Of a stretch of DNA of 64,000 bases, positions 52,893-62,014 are shown piece by piece. The notes under the pieces were generated by a model. It searched no databases. It worked only from the letters and a program-made list of their open reading frames with translations, and was not told where the DNA came from. A program made the translations under genes and the position numbers. Position 1 is the first letter of the stretch; each line of letters starts with the position of its first letter. The stretch lies in NCBI RefSeq assembly GCF_028826155.1, contig NZ_JAQGPN010000004.1:99933-163932 (forward strand), given 5' to 3'. Source of the DNA: Mesorhizobium shangrilense. Its GTDB lineage: Bacteria > Pseudomonadota > Alphaproteobacteria > Rhizobiales > Rhizobiaceae.

Positions 52893-53813
52893 ATGGCGAT
52901 ATCCACTTCCGCACCGATCCAGTCGGACGATACGCTGCGCGACGTCAAACGCGCGCACGTACCCTTCCCCATCGCGCGCCTGGCCCTGTGGGCCTTCACC
53001 TTGGCCGTTGCCCTCGGATTCGCCTATATCGTGGCGGTCAATCCGAACTTCGGCTGGCCTGTCGTCGCTGAGTATCTCTTCGACCCGACGGTCATCCAGG
53101 GCCTGTCGGTAACGCTGGGGCTCACCGTCGTGGCGATGATCATCGGCGTCGCGCTCGGCCTGGTCCTCGCCATTGCGCGCATGTCGAAGGACAGGCTGGC
53201 GTCTTCGCTGGCCAGTCTGTTCATCTGGTTCTTCCGCGGGACGCCGCTGCTTGTGCAGCTTATTTTCTGGTACAACATGTCGACGCTGTTCCCGCGCATT
53301 TCCATCGGCATTGCGAGCTGGGACACGAACGACCTCATCACACCCCTGACGGCCGCCATTGTCGGTCTCGCGCTCAACGAAGCGGCCTATATGGCGGAGA
53401 TTATCCGAGGCGGCCTGCTGTCGGTGGAGAAGGGGCAGGCCGAGACGGCGGAAGCCTTCGGCATGACGAAAATGCGCGCCTTGTGGCGCATCATCATCCC
53501 GCAGGCGATGAAGTCTATCGTGCCGCCGACCGGCAACCAGCTGATCAGCATGATCAAGGCGACCTCGCTGGTCAGCGTCATCGCCATGGCGGATCTGCTC
53601 TATTCCGTCCAGTCGATCTACAACCGGACGTTCGAGATCATCCCGATGCTGCTGGTCGCCGTGCTTTGGTACCTGTTCATCACTTCGATCCTGAACGTCG
53701 CGCAGGGCGCCATCGAGCGCTACTACAATCGCGGTGATCGCGGTGCGGCGGTCGTGGACCGGCCAAAGGAAAAATTTGCACCTGCAGCAGGAGCCGCCGA
53801 TGAGCGCGTCTGA
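52893..53813 (+). CDS. Amino-acid ABC transporter permease, HisM/GlnP type
   Basis: Permease of 306 residues starting immediately after the binding-protein stop. The core shows [39 protein letters not shown], and the EAA-like [22 protein letters not shown], all typical of polar-amino-acid permeases. Only one permease gene is present, so the channel is probably a homodimer. It overlaps the ATPase gene by 14 bp. Confidence 0.92.
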   Translation: MAISTSAPIQSDDTLRDVKRAHVPFPIARLALWAFTLAVALGFAYIVAVNPNFGWPVVAEYLFDPTVIQGLSVTLGLTVVAMIIGVALGLVLAIARMSKDRLASSLASLFIWFFRGTPLLVQLIFWYNMSTLFPRISIGIASWDTNDLITPLTAAIVGLALNEAAYMAEIIRGGLLSVEKGQAETAEAFGMTKMRALWRIIIPQAMKSIVPPTGNQLISMIKATSLVSVIAMADLLYSVQSIYNRTFEIIPMLLVAVLWYLFITSILNVAQGAIERYYNRGDRGAAVVDRPKEKFAPAAGAADERV

Positions 53814-54573
53814 AACCGCCCTCGTGCGCGCCCGCAATGTCCACAAGGCATTCGGGCCGCTGGAAGTGCTCAAGGGCATTGACCTTGACGTTGCCGCCGG
53901 CGAGGTGGTGGTGATCCTTGGGCCGTCGGGCTCCGGGAAATCCACGTTCCTTCGCTGCATCAACCATCTCGAGGCGATCGACCAGGGCTTCATCGAAGTT
54001 GATGGGGAGCAGATCGGTTACCGGCTCAAGAACGGCCGCCTCAACGAGCTTTCCAGCCGCGAGATTGCACTCCAGCGCCGCAAGATCGGCATGGTGTTCC
54101 AGCAGTTCAATCTCTACCCGCATATGACGGCACTGGAAAACGTCATCGAGGCGCCCATCGGCGTCCACCGGCAGAGCAAGGCAGAGGCGACGCGCTATGC
54201 CCGCGAGCTTCTCACCCGCGTCGGACTGGCAGAGAAAATGGACGCATATCCCCGCCAATTGTCAGGCGGGCAACAACAGCGAGTGGCGATCGCCCGCGCG
54301 CTGGCGATCCGTCCGCGGCTGATGCTGTTCGACGAACCGACCTCCGCGCTCGATCCGGAACTGGTGGGCGAGGTGCTGGCGACCATGCGCGACCTCGCCA
54401 AAGACGGGCTCACAATGATCGTGGTCACTCACGAAATCGGCTTCGCCAAGGAGGCTGCGGACCGCGTCGTGTTCATGGATGGAGGCGTGGTGGTGGAACA
54501 GGGTCCACCGGCCGAGGTCCTCACCAATCCAAAGCATCCCCGCACCAGAACTTTCCTCAGCCGCTTCATCTGA
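53800..54573 (+). CDS. Amino-acid ABC transporter ATP-binding protein, HisP/GlnQ type
   Basis: ATPase of 257 residues from the ATG at 53800, which has a GCAGGAG ribosome site inside the permease gene. Walker A is GPSGSGKST, the signature is [12 protein letters not shown], Walker B is [13 protein letters not shown], and the switch is VVTHEIGFA. It has the usual 250-residue single-domain size. It completes the importer. Confidence 0.93.
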   Translation: MSASETALVRARNVHKAFGPLEVLKGIDLDVAAGEVVVILGPSGSGKSTFLRCINHLEAIDQGFIEVDGEQIGYRLKNGRLNELSSREIALQRRKIGMVFQQFNLYPHMTALENVIEAPIGVHRQSKAEATRYARELLTRVGLAEKMDAYPRQLSGGQQQRVAIARALAIRPRLMLFDEPTSALDPELVGEVLATMRDLAKDGLTMIVVTHEIGFAKEAADRVVFMDGGVVVEQGPPAEVLTNPKHPRTRTFLSRFI

Positions 54574-54603
54574 TCGGCGCGCCTGACCAAGGAAGAACGC
54601 CTC

Positions 54604-55788
54604 ATGCCTCAAGCCTCAAACCAGTTTGCCCAACTTTCGGATTTTGACGACCGGGCCGCCGAGCTCGTGGCGACGCGCAGACACCTGCATGCGCATCCGG
54701 AGCTGTCCTTCGAAGAGCACGAAACGGCCGCCTATGTCGCAGAGCGCCTCGAAGGTTGGGGCTATGAAGTGACGCGCAATGTCGGCGGCCTCGGCGTTGT
54801 CGGCCGACTGAGGCAGGGCGAGGGCGAACGCAGCATCGCCATTCGCGCCGACATGGACGCCCTGCCCATTCAGGAGGCGACTGGCCTTCCCTACGCCAGC
54901 GCGACTAGCGGCAAGATGCATGCCTGCGGCCATGACGGCCATACGACCATGCTTCTCGGCGCGGCCGAATATCTGGCCCGCACGCGGCATTTCAACGGCA
55001 CCGTCAATCTGATCTTCCAGCCGGCCGAGGAGGCCGGAAAGGGCAGCGGCGCGCAGGCCATGATCGACGACGGGCTTTTTGAGCGCTTCCCCTGCGACGC
55101 AATCTTCGGCCTCCACAATCATCCCGGCGCGGCGGCGGGAACTTTCCTGATGCGATCGGGGCCCTTGATGGCGGCTGCAGACACCGCCAGGATTACGATC
55201 ACCGGCCGCGGCGGCCATGCATCGCGTCCGCATTTGACCGTCGATCCGATTGTGGTCGCAGCCAACATGGTCATGACGCTGCAGACGGTCGTGTCCCGCA
55301 ACGTGAACCCGACGGAAACCGCTGTAGTGACAGTCGGAACCATTCACGGCGGCACGGCATCGAATGTGATCCCTGAAACCGCCGAGATCGCAGTCAGCAT
55401 CCGCTCCTTCTCGCCGGAAGTGCGCAACACGCTCGAGCAGAGGGTTCGTGACATCGCGACGTCGATCGCTGAGGCGCATGGCGCCAGCGTCTCCATCGAC
55501 TATGAACACGGCTATCCGGTCGTCATCAATTCGGAAGAGGAGACAGCCTTCGCCACGGCCGTGGTCAAGGAACTGGTGGGCGACGACAAGGTGGGCATCT
55601 GCCCGATGATCCCCGGCAGCGAGGATTTCGCCTATTTTCTGGAACACCGGCCCGGCTGCTTCCTGCGCCTTGGCAACGGTGAGAACTCGGCGATCCTGCA
55701 CAGCTCGAAGTACGACTTCAACGACGACAGCCTGACGACTGGCGCGGCGATGTGGGCCAGGTTGGCGGAACGATTCCTGTCGGTCTAG
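54604..55788 (+). CDS. M20-family amidohydrolase (HipO/AmaA, IAA-amino-acid hydrolase-like)
   Basis: Protein of 394 residues. The metal-binding set is visible: MHACGHDGHT (Cys and His), QPAEEAGKGS (catalytic Glu), FGLHNHPG (His) and MIPGSEDFAYF near the C-terminus. Members remove acyl groups from N-acyl-amino acids such as hippurate or auxin conjugates. It lies 30 bp after the importer ATPase and so probably acts on the imported compound in the cytoplasm. The substrate is not determined. Confidence 0.9.
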   Translation: MPQASNQFAQLSDFDDRAAELVATRRHLHAHPELSFEEHETAAYVAERLEGWGYEVTRNVGGLGVVGRLRQGEGERSIAIRADMDALPIQEATGLPYASATSGKMHACGHDGHTTMLLGAAEYLARTRHFNGTVNLIFQPAEEAGKGSGAQAMIDDGLFERFPCDAIFGLHNHPGAAAGTFLMRSGPLMAAADTARITITGRGGHASRPHLTVDPIVVAANMVMTLQTVVSRNVNPTETAVVTVGTIHGGTASNVIPETAEIAVSIRSFSPEVRNTLEQRVRDIATSIAEAHGASVSIDYEHGYPVVINSEEETAFATAVVKELVGDDKVGICPMIPGSEDFAYFLEHRPGCFLRLGNGENSAILHSSKYDFNDDSLTTGAAMWARLAERFLSV

Positions 55789-55968
55789 GGCGTGTCATCA
55801 CCACGCTGATGCTGATCCCGACCACGACATCCGGCGTAGCGTACGAACCCACCGGGTTTGGGGATCTGCATCATTATCGCCGCGCCACGCCAGCGACACC
55901 CTGTGCATCACCGAATGCGGTTGATGAACGACGTCCAGCCAATCTGCGCGGAACTTTAGGAGCCCTCC

Positions 55969-56958
55969 ATGCGCCAACATCACGTCGCCGTCGTTCAAGC
56001 CGGCACCAGTCTGTTCGACCTTCCCCGGACCCTCGAGCGCATGGCCGCTCATTGCCAGGCAGCGAAGCAGGAAGGCGTCGAACTTGCCGTTTTTCCCGAA
56101 GCCTATGTGGGGGGTTATCCGAAGGGGCTGGACTTCGGCGCACGTATAGGCACGCGTACGCCGGCCGGCCGCGACGAATATCTGCGTTATTGGCGCTCCG
56201 CGATTGAGGTCGACGGACCTGAATGTCGTACGATCGGCAGCTTCGCCGCCGATATGAAGGCGCATCTGGTTGTCGGGGTCATCGAGCGCGACGGCGCGAC
56301 GCTATTCTGCACCGCCCTCTTCTTCGGTTCCGACGGCGCCTTGCTCGGCAAGCACCGCAAGTTGATGCCGACTGCCAGCGAACGGCTGGTCTGGGGACAG
56401 GGCGACGGCTCCACGATGCCTGTCCTCGACACCCAGGTGGGCAAGATCGGCGCAGCGATCTGCTGGGAAAACTACATGCCCCCACTGCGGCAGGCGATGT
56501 ACGCACAAGGGGTAGAAATCTGGTGTGCGCCGACTGTCGATGAACGCGAAATCTGGCAGTCGTCCATGCGCCACATCGCCTATGAGGGCCGGATGTTTAC
56601 GCTCAGCGCATGCCAGTACATGACGCGTGCCGATGCGCCGGACGACTATGCTGCCTTCGCCGGAGAAGCGCCGGGGACCGAGCTCATCAAGGGCGGCAGC
56701 GTGATTGTCGATCCGATGGGCGAAATCATTGCGGGTCCGCTGCGCGGCCAAGAGGGTGTCCTGGCTGCGACGATCGACCTGGATGATGTGATCCGAGGCA
56801 GGTACGATCTCGATGTTGCTGGTCACTACGCCCGCCCCGATGTGTTTTCACTGCATGTCGACGTCGCGCCGCGAGCGCCCGTGGCCTTCGATCCACCCAA
56901 GCCTATGCTCTCTCCGAGCGGGATCGGTGAACCAGCATCAGCGCCAGGCGAGGCCTGA
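55969..56958 (+). CDS. Nitrilase
   Basis: Protein of 329 residues with the full catalytic set: Glu in VFPEAYVGGYPKG (about residue 44), Lys in LLGKHRKLMPT (about 129), and Cys in IGAAICWENYMPPLRQAMY (about 163). CWENYMP is the hallmark of true nitrilases rather than other carbon-nitrogen hydrolases. It converts a nitrile to a carboxylic acid and ammonia. It lies 180 bp after the amidohydrolase gene, probably in the same unit. The C-terminal tail is short. Confidence 0.92.
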   Translation: MRQHHVAVVQAGTSLFDLPRTLERMAAHCQAAKQEGVELAVFPEAYVGGYPKGLDFGARIGTRTPAGRDEYLRYWRSAIEVDGPECRTIGSFAADMKAHLVVGVIERDGATLFCTALFFGSDGALLGKHRKLMPTASERLVWGQGDGSTMPVLDTQVGKIGAAICWENYMPPLRQAMYAQGVEIWCAPTVDEREIWQSSMRHIAYEGRMFTLSACQYMTRADAPDDYAAFAGEAPGTELIKGGSVIVDPMGEIIAGPLRGQEGVLAATIDLDDVIRGRYDLDVAGHYARPDVFSLHVDVAPRAPVAFDPPKPMLSPSGIGEPASAPGEA

Positions 56959-57224
56959 AGTTTGTCTCAGGTTCGAAAGACAGCCCGGAGCGCTGTCTCG
57001 TAAGAGGTCGGGTCACGCCCCTGGCCGTGCCGGTCGTGCGAGATCATTGGGAAACAGAAGGTCGCGACTGGCTTCGCCGCGCGAAATCTGGAGATGAAGG
57101 GTCCCCTCAACCAACTCGTTGCACGCCAATGCCGGCTGGCGAGCGCGAATCCCCAAAATGCAAATCGCCATGCCGAAAGAGGCAATCAGCTCCGGCCCCG
57201 TGGCCACCGCCAGCGCCTGACCGA

Positions 57225-58730
57225 TCACGGCGCCGCCACCATACCCAGCCGGTTGCGCCAAAGCTTGGTGGCCTCGAGTTGCAGGCGCGGCCATTGGGTG
57301 GCTGACGCTTTCCTTGCGTTCATGAGCGCCAGGGCGGCAGTGTCGACGACCTTCCTGATTGGCGCTTCGTCGCGCGCCTGTCCCAGCCAGACAGCCTTCC
57401 AATACTCGAAGCTCGACAGCCCAGTCGGGCGTTCGGTTGCGGGAAGCGTCGAGGCAGGTATCGTCATTTCCGAAGATGTGCCGTCGGCAACACGAAAAAT
57501 GGTGGTCGATCGAAGGGGGGTCGCCTCTGCGACATCGCGATTTGTGGAGGTCACCAGCACATTGCGCCAGCAGAGAAGCTCGGCCGCTTCCCGAATGAGA
57601 TTCCGGTGGGAGGACTGAACCGCACCGACCATGAGGCCCGAGGCGTTGAGCGGATTGATCAGGTGGACCAACTGGTTGATCGGCGACCGCATTTCGAACA
57701 GGGGATACAGCGCCATTAGGGCCGTCAGCTGATCCGAGAGCCGCAGGACCGGCAGGAAGGCCAGACCGGTTCGGTTGACCAGGGATCTTGCGTCCTCGAC
57801 GTCGGCGGCGACAGGAATGCCGAGAAACTCGGCTGCCGTCTTCAGCCGTTCGCCTTCATTGAGCAGGCCTCTGCCGCCGTGCACCAGCACCCGCGTGCCA
57901 GCGGCATTGACGAGTTTGACGGCCATCAGGAACCACGGTTGCAAAGGCGCCTTGGGCGAGAGATAGGCGGGCCAATCGAGCAGAACATCGCCCGATGGCG
58001 GCGGCCCGGCAGCGATATGTTCGCGCAGTGCCGTCGCCATGCCCGCCAGTTCGGGAGCAGTCGCATGGCGAAACTGCATGATCGAGAGGAATGCGCCCAC
58101 CTGTATCGGATCCGCTCGTCCCGCCAGGATGTGTGCAAAGGCCTCGCGCGCTTCATGCATGGTCAGGGGGCGGCTGCGGCCCGCCCCGGCGCCCATAGTT
58201 GCGATCGCTCTCGCGAGCCGCTGTTGCGGCAGGGCGCGCGGCCCGATGGCGGCGAGCTTCGCAGCGAACTCTTTCGAGGTGGGACCGCCTATGTCGATGA
58301 CTGGAGCCAGCGACAATGCCGGCGCCGAGGACAGCGGCAGGCGGTTGGATGCACTTGCCTGTCCGGCGGAGGGCTCCGCGAGTTCTTGGGGCTGCAGGAG
58401 GTCGGATGCTTCTTCGGCGAGTGCGCGGAGGCGCAGTCGGAGGCGCTCGGCAAAAGGCGTTGAAGCCATGCCACGACCTGTCTTGCGCAGGATCGGATCG
58501 CCGTAGATCTCACGAATCTGCTTGAGCAGGCGACTCATCGCAGGTGCGGTGAGCCCCATCCGCTCAGCCGCGCGTCCCACCGATTGCTCGACCAGAAGGG
58601 CATCCAGGGCAACGAGCAGACGCAGGCGCGACAACGGCGGCGCATCGGGAACGGAAGATCTCCTATCGCTCGTCCCTGGCTTCGCACCGGGGGGCTGGTT
58701 CTTGGGGTTTGGGGAATTCCTCATGGGCAT
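57225..58730 (-). CDS. LysR-type HTH fused to a degenerate TrpD/YbiB-like domain
   Basis: Protein of 501 residues. Residues about 35-95 form a LysR winged HTH (ALLVEQSVGRAAERMGLTAPAMSRLLKQIRE, then RKTGRGMASTPFAERL). After a low-complexity linker (about 115-150), residues about 165-490 resemble anthranilate phosphoribosyltransferase-like YbiB proteins: FAHILAGRADPIQVGAFLSIMQFRHATAPELAGM, VNAAGTRVLVHGGRGLL and LVHLINPL. The GTGGD and KHGNRS motifs of TrpD are missing (the latter reads VHGGRG). It probably binds DNA and a ligand rather than making phosphoribosyl-anthranilate. It is divergent from the TonB receptor gene. Confidence 0.8.
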   Translation of the reverse strand: MPMRNSPNPKNQPPGAKPGTSDRRSSVPDAPPLSRLRLLVALDALLVEQSVGRAAERMGLTAPAMSRLLKQIREIYGDPILRKTGRGMASTPFAERLRLRLRALAEEASDLLQPQELAEPSAGQASASNRLPLSSAPALSLAPVIDIGGPTSKEFAAKLAAIGPRALPQQRLARAIATMGAGAGRSRPLTMHEAREAFAHILAGRADPIQVGAFLSIMQFRHATAPELAGMATALREHIAAGPPPSGDVLLDWPAYLSPKAPLQPWFLMAVKLVNAAGTRVLVHGGRGLLNEGERLKTAAEFLGIPVAADVEDARSLVNRTGLAFLPVLRLSDQLTALMALYPLFEMRSPINQLVHLINPLNASGLMVGAVQSSHRNLIREAAELLCWRNVLVTSTNRDVAEATPLRSTTIFRVADGTSSEMTIPASTLPATERPTGLSSFEYWKAVWLGQARDEAPIRKVVDTAALALMNARKASATQWPRLQLEATKLWRNRLGMVAAP

Positions 58731-58831
58731 CTTGCGGTTTTCTGAATTTGGAATCGGTCAAAAACACGTCGGTTGACCTCATACGTCCGCTACATAAGAA
58801 GACCGAAATACTCAAGTTTTGGACGGGCGCA

Positions 58832-60961
58832 ATGGGGTTCACATTCAAGGCATCAACCTTCCTGGCTTCGCATCGGAAGATGCTGGTCAACACCTGCGCG
58901 CTGCTCGTCGTCCAAGGACCAGCGCTTGCGCAGACGGCCGAGGAGAAGAAGGAGGAGGAAGCGAAGAAGTCCGGCGCCACCCAGCTCGACCGCATTGTGG
59001 TCACGGCAACGGGCTTCGAGCAGAACGTCAAGGACGCCCCCGCATCCATCACCGTGGTCACGCGAGAGGAACTCGAGAAGGGCACCTTCCGCGACCTGAC
59101 CGATGCCTTGCGCGAGGTACAGGGTGTGGCGGTCACCGGCGTGGCCAACGAGAAGGACATCTTCATCCGCGGTCTGCCGGGGCAGTACACGCTGATCCTC
59201 GTCGACGGCAAGCGGCAGAGCACGCGCGACGCACGAACCAACGGCAATTCGGGATTTGAACAGAGCTTCATTCCGCCGATCGCGGCCATCGAGCGCATCG
59301 AGGTCGTGCGCGGACCGATGTCGTCGCTCTACGGCTCGGACGCGATGGGCGGCGTCATCAACATCATCACCCGCAAGGTCAGCAGCGAGTGGCACGGTTC
59401 GATCACCGCAGACGGCACTGTCCAGAATGACAGGAAGTTCGGCGATTCCGGACAGGTGTCCTTCTACGGCGCCGGGCCGCTGATCGACGACAGGATCGGT
59501 CTCCAAGTCTGGGGACGTGGCCTGCGGCGCGGCGAGGACAGCTTCCTTTCCGGCGTCACGGGTTCCGAGGAGCGCGACATCACTGGCCGGCTCACCTTCA
59601 CGCCGAACGAGAACCACGACGTCCTGCTTGAAGCGGGAACGACACGGGTGGAGCGCGAAGCCAGCGCCGGCGAGACGCTCGCGGCCGATGCGAACGGCAC
59701 CTACAACCAGAACAACCGCGACCATTGGTCGATCAGCCACACCGGGCGGTGGGGCTGGACGACTTCGGAGTTCTCGCTGTCCCAGGAATGGGCGGAGCGG
59801 ACCAACTACACCTGGACGCCCGCAATGGGCGACTTCGTGGCGAACCCGCGATCGCCCGAAATCCGCAACACGGTGCTCGACGGCAAGTTCATCACGCCAT
59901 TCACGGCGCTTGGCGACCACATGCTGACGGTCGGCGGCCAGGTTTTCGACGCCAAGCTGACCGACCAGAACCCGGGCCGCCGTGCGGGTGTCGACGAATC
60001 GTTCGGTGCGCTTCAATGGGCGCTGTTCGCCGAAGACGAGTGGCGCATGACGGACACGTTCGCGCTGCATGGCGGCCTGCGCTACGACAAGCACGAATTC
60101 TACGACGCCCAGGTCAGCCCGCGTCTCTACGGCGTCTGGACGCCGATCGAACAGCTGACCATCAAGGGTGGAATGTCGACTGGTTTCAGAGCGCCCGACA
60201 TCCGCAGCATCTCGCCCGACTACGCCTACACGACCGGGGGCGGGGGCTGCTCCTACGGTCCCGAAGGCACCTGCGGCGTCATCCTCGCCAATCCCGACCT
60301 CAAGGCCGAAAGCAGCACCAGCTACGAGATCGGCGCGATCTGGGACAACTATTCGGGCATCACCGTCGGCGCGACCTACTTCTATACGGACTTCAAGGAC
60401 AAGATCTCCAACGCCCTCGTCCTCGACGAGAACGGCGTTCCGGTTCGCTGGTCGGAGGACCCCAACTATCGCCTCTGGTACAACTACAACATCGACGATG
60501 CGACCATTCAGGGCGTCGAACTCACCGCGACATGGGATGCGACGGATACGCTGACCTTCCGGGGCAACTATACCTACACGCATTCGCGTCAGGAAACCGG
60601 AGATTTCGCCGGGTTTCCCTTGGCGCGCACTCCTGAACACATGGCCAGCCTGCGCGTGGAGTGGACGCCGCTCGAAACCCTGCAGACATGGGCGGCGGTC
60701 AACTATCATGGCGAGGAGATCGCCTCGGGCGCCCGCATCGGCACCAACGGGACGCCCGTCGTCATCAACGGCAAGACGGGCCGCAAGTACGACGACTACA
60801 CAACATTCGACCTGGGCGCCTCCTATGCGTTCGGGGAGCAGGACAACGTCATGCTGAAGGGCGCAGTCTACAACCTCTTCGACAAGCAACAGGACGCGAC
60901 CGACTTCAACACGGTCGGCGAGGGCCGCCGCTTCTGGCTCAGCCTGACAACCAACTTCTGA
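58832..60961 (+). CDS. TonB-dependent outer-membrane receptor, catecholate-siderophore type
   Basis: Protein of 709 residues from the ATG at 58832. It has a long signal peptide ending near PALAQTAEE, then a plug domain: QLDRIVVTATGFEQNVKDAPASI, LREVQGVAVTG, and RGPMSSLYGSDAMGGVINIITRK. The 22-strand barrel ends in FWLSLTTNF with the C-terminal Phe needed for outer-membrane insertion. Similarity style is CirA/FepA. The siderophore ABC importer genes follow, so it brings ferric siderophores across the outer membrane. The open frame extends upstream to 58709 without a signal. Confidence 0.9.
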   Translation: MGFTFKASTFLASHRKMLVNTCALLVVQGPALAQTAEEKKEEEAKKSGATQLDRIVVTATGFEQNVKDAPASITVVTREELEKGTFRDLTDALREVQGVAVTGVANEKDIFIRGLPGQYTLILVDGKRQSTRDARTNGNSGFEQSFIPPIAAIERIEVVRGPMSSLYGSDAMGGVINIITRKVSSEWHGSITADGTVQNDRKFGDSGQVSFYGAGPLIDDRIGLQVWGRGLRRGEDSFLSGVTGSEERDITGRLTFTPNENHDVLLEAGTTRVEREASAGETLAADANGTYNQNNRDHWSISHTGRWGWTTSEFSLSQEWAERTNYTWTPAMGDFVANPRSPEIRNTVLDGKFITPFTALGDHMLTVGGQVFDAKLTDQNPGRRAGVDESFGALQWALFAEDEWRMTDTFALHGGLRYDKHEFYDAQVSPRLYGVWTPIEQLTIKGGMSTGFRAPDIRSISPDYAYTTGGGGCSYGPEGTCGVILANPDLKAESSTSYEIGAIWDNYSGITVGATYFYTDFKDKISNALVLDENGVPVRWSEDPNYRLWYNYNIDDATIQGVELTATWDATDTLTFRGNYTYTHSRQETGDFAGFPLARTPEHMASLRVEWTPLETLQTWAAVNYHGEEIASGARIGTNGTPVVINGKTGRKYDDYTTFDLGASYAFGEQDNVMLKGAVYNLFDKQQDATDFNTVGEGRRFWLSLTTNF

Positions 60962-60977
60962 TGAACAGGGCGGGGGG

Positions 60978-60991
60978 ACGGGACGTCCCGT
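60978..60991. repeat. Perfect 14-bp palindrome between receptor and binding-protein genes
   Basis: ACGGGACGTCCCGT reads the same on both strands. It lies in the 55-bp gap between the receptor stop and the binding-protein start. It may fold as a small RNA hairpin or be an operator; nothing decides which. Confidence 0.5.
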
Positions 60992-61016
60992 GCGCTCGCC
61001 AACGAGGAAAGAACAG

Positions 61017-61937
61017 ATGATCAATCGCCGCAAATTGCTGAACGCCGCCTTGGGCGTGGCCGCCATGCTCGTCCCACTCCAGGCTGCTTCCGCGGAAGAG
61101 TTTCGGATAGAGCACACCAAGGGCGAGATCGTGCTGCCGGAACGCCCGAAGAAGGTGGTCGTCTTCGATCTTGCGACGATCGATACGCTGGATGCGCTCG
61201 GCGTCGACATCGCCGGCGTGCCCAAGGCCAGGTTCCCGGCCTATCTCTCGAAGTACAATGGCGAGGACTATGCCAAGGTCGGCTCGCTGTTCGAGCCGGA
61301 TCTCGAGGCCCTCAACGCCTTGCAGCCCGACCTGATCATCGTCGGCGGACGCTCCAGCGCCAAGTATGACCAGGTTGCGGCCCTTGCGCCGACGATCGAC
61401 CTGACCGTGGACCAGAAGGACTTCGTCGGCAGCGCGAAGAAGAACATCGACACACTTGCGCGTCTCTTCGGCAAGGAGAGCGAGGCGGCCGAAAAGCTTG
61501 CGGCACTCGATGCGACCGTCGCCGGGACGCGCGAAGCAGCCGCCAAGGCCGGCAAGGGGCTGATCGTCCTGACCACCGGCGGCAAGATGAGCGCCTATGG
61601 TCCGGGTTCGCGCTTTGGGGTGCTCTATTCGGACTACGGCATCACGCCGGCGCGCGAAGACCTGAAGACTTCCAACCACGGCCACGCGGCTTCGTTCGAG
61701 CTGATCCTGGAAACCAATCCGGACTGGCTGTTCGTCATCGATCGCGACGCAGCGGTAGGGCGCGAAGGCCAGTCGGCCGCGCAGTACCTGGACAACGAAC
61801 TCGTCGCCCAGACCACGGCATGGAAGAACGGCCAGGTCGTGTATCTCGACCCGGCGAGATGGTACCTGATCGGTGCCGGACTGCAGGCCATGCAGCTGAA
61901 CGCGGACCAGATCGCAAAAGCGCTCCGCAAAGAATAG
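61017..61937 (+). CDS. Siderophore ABC transporter substrate-binding protein, FatB/CeuE-like
   Basis: Secreted protein of 306 residues from the ATG at 61017 with a GAGGAAAG ribosome site. The signal peptide is MINRRKLLNAALGVAAMLVPLQAASA. The mature part has FRIEHTKGEIVLPERPKKVVVFD, LNALQPDLIIVGGRSSAKYDQVAALAPTIDL and NPDWLFVIDRDAA, as in catecholate and petrobactin-type binding proteins. It receives the ferric siderophore after the TonB receptor step. Confidence 0.9.
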   Translation: MINRRKLLNAALGVAAMLVPLQAASAEEFRIEHTKGEIVLPERPKKVVVFDLATIDTLDALGVDIAGVPKARFPAYLSKYNGEDYAKVGSLFEPDLEALNALQPDLIIVGGRSSAKYDQVAALAPTIDLTVDQKDFVGSAKKNIDTLARLFGKESEAAEKLAALDATVAGTREAAAKAGKGLIVLTTGGKMSAYGPGSRFGVLYSDYGITPAREDLKTSNHGHAASFELILETNPDWLFVIDRDAAVGREGQSAAQYLDNELVAQTTAWKNGQVVYLDPARWYLIGAGLQAMQLNADQIAKALRKE

Positions 61938-61966
61938 ACGCCGCTGCGCACATATCGTTTCGGAGG

Positions 61967-61993
61967 GAGTGCCGGCCCGTGCGGCCGGCACTC
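61967..61993 (+). promoter_or_regulatory. Strong intra-operon hairpin
   Basis: GAGTGCCGGCC and GGCCGGCACTC are perfect 11-bp arms around a 5-bp loop, between the binding-protein and permease genes. No T-run follows, so it is probably not a classical terminator. Such hairpins often protect the upstream mRNA or cause partial attenuation, giving more binding protein than permease. Confidence 0.65.
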
Positions 61994-62014
61994 TACGATC
62001 CTCACACAGCCCGA

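Noticed and set aside
52047..53993. Long minus-strand open frame opposite the amino-acid importer
   Set aside because: Shadow of well-supported binding-protein and permease genes; composition is Arg/His/Asp-rich and repetitive.
58853..61225. Long minus-strand open frame opposite the TonB receptor
   Set aside because: Shadow of the receptor gene, which has a clear signal peptide, plug and barrel on the plus strand.
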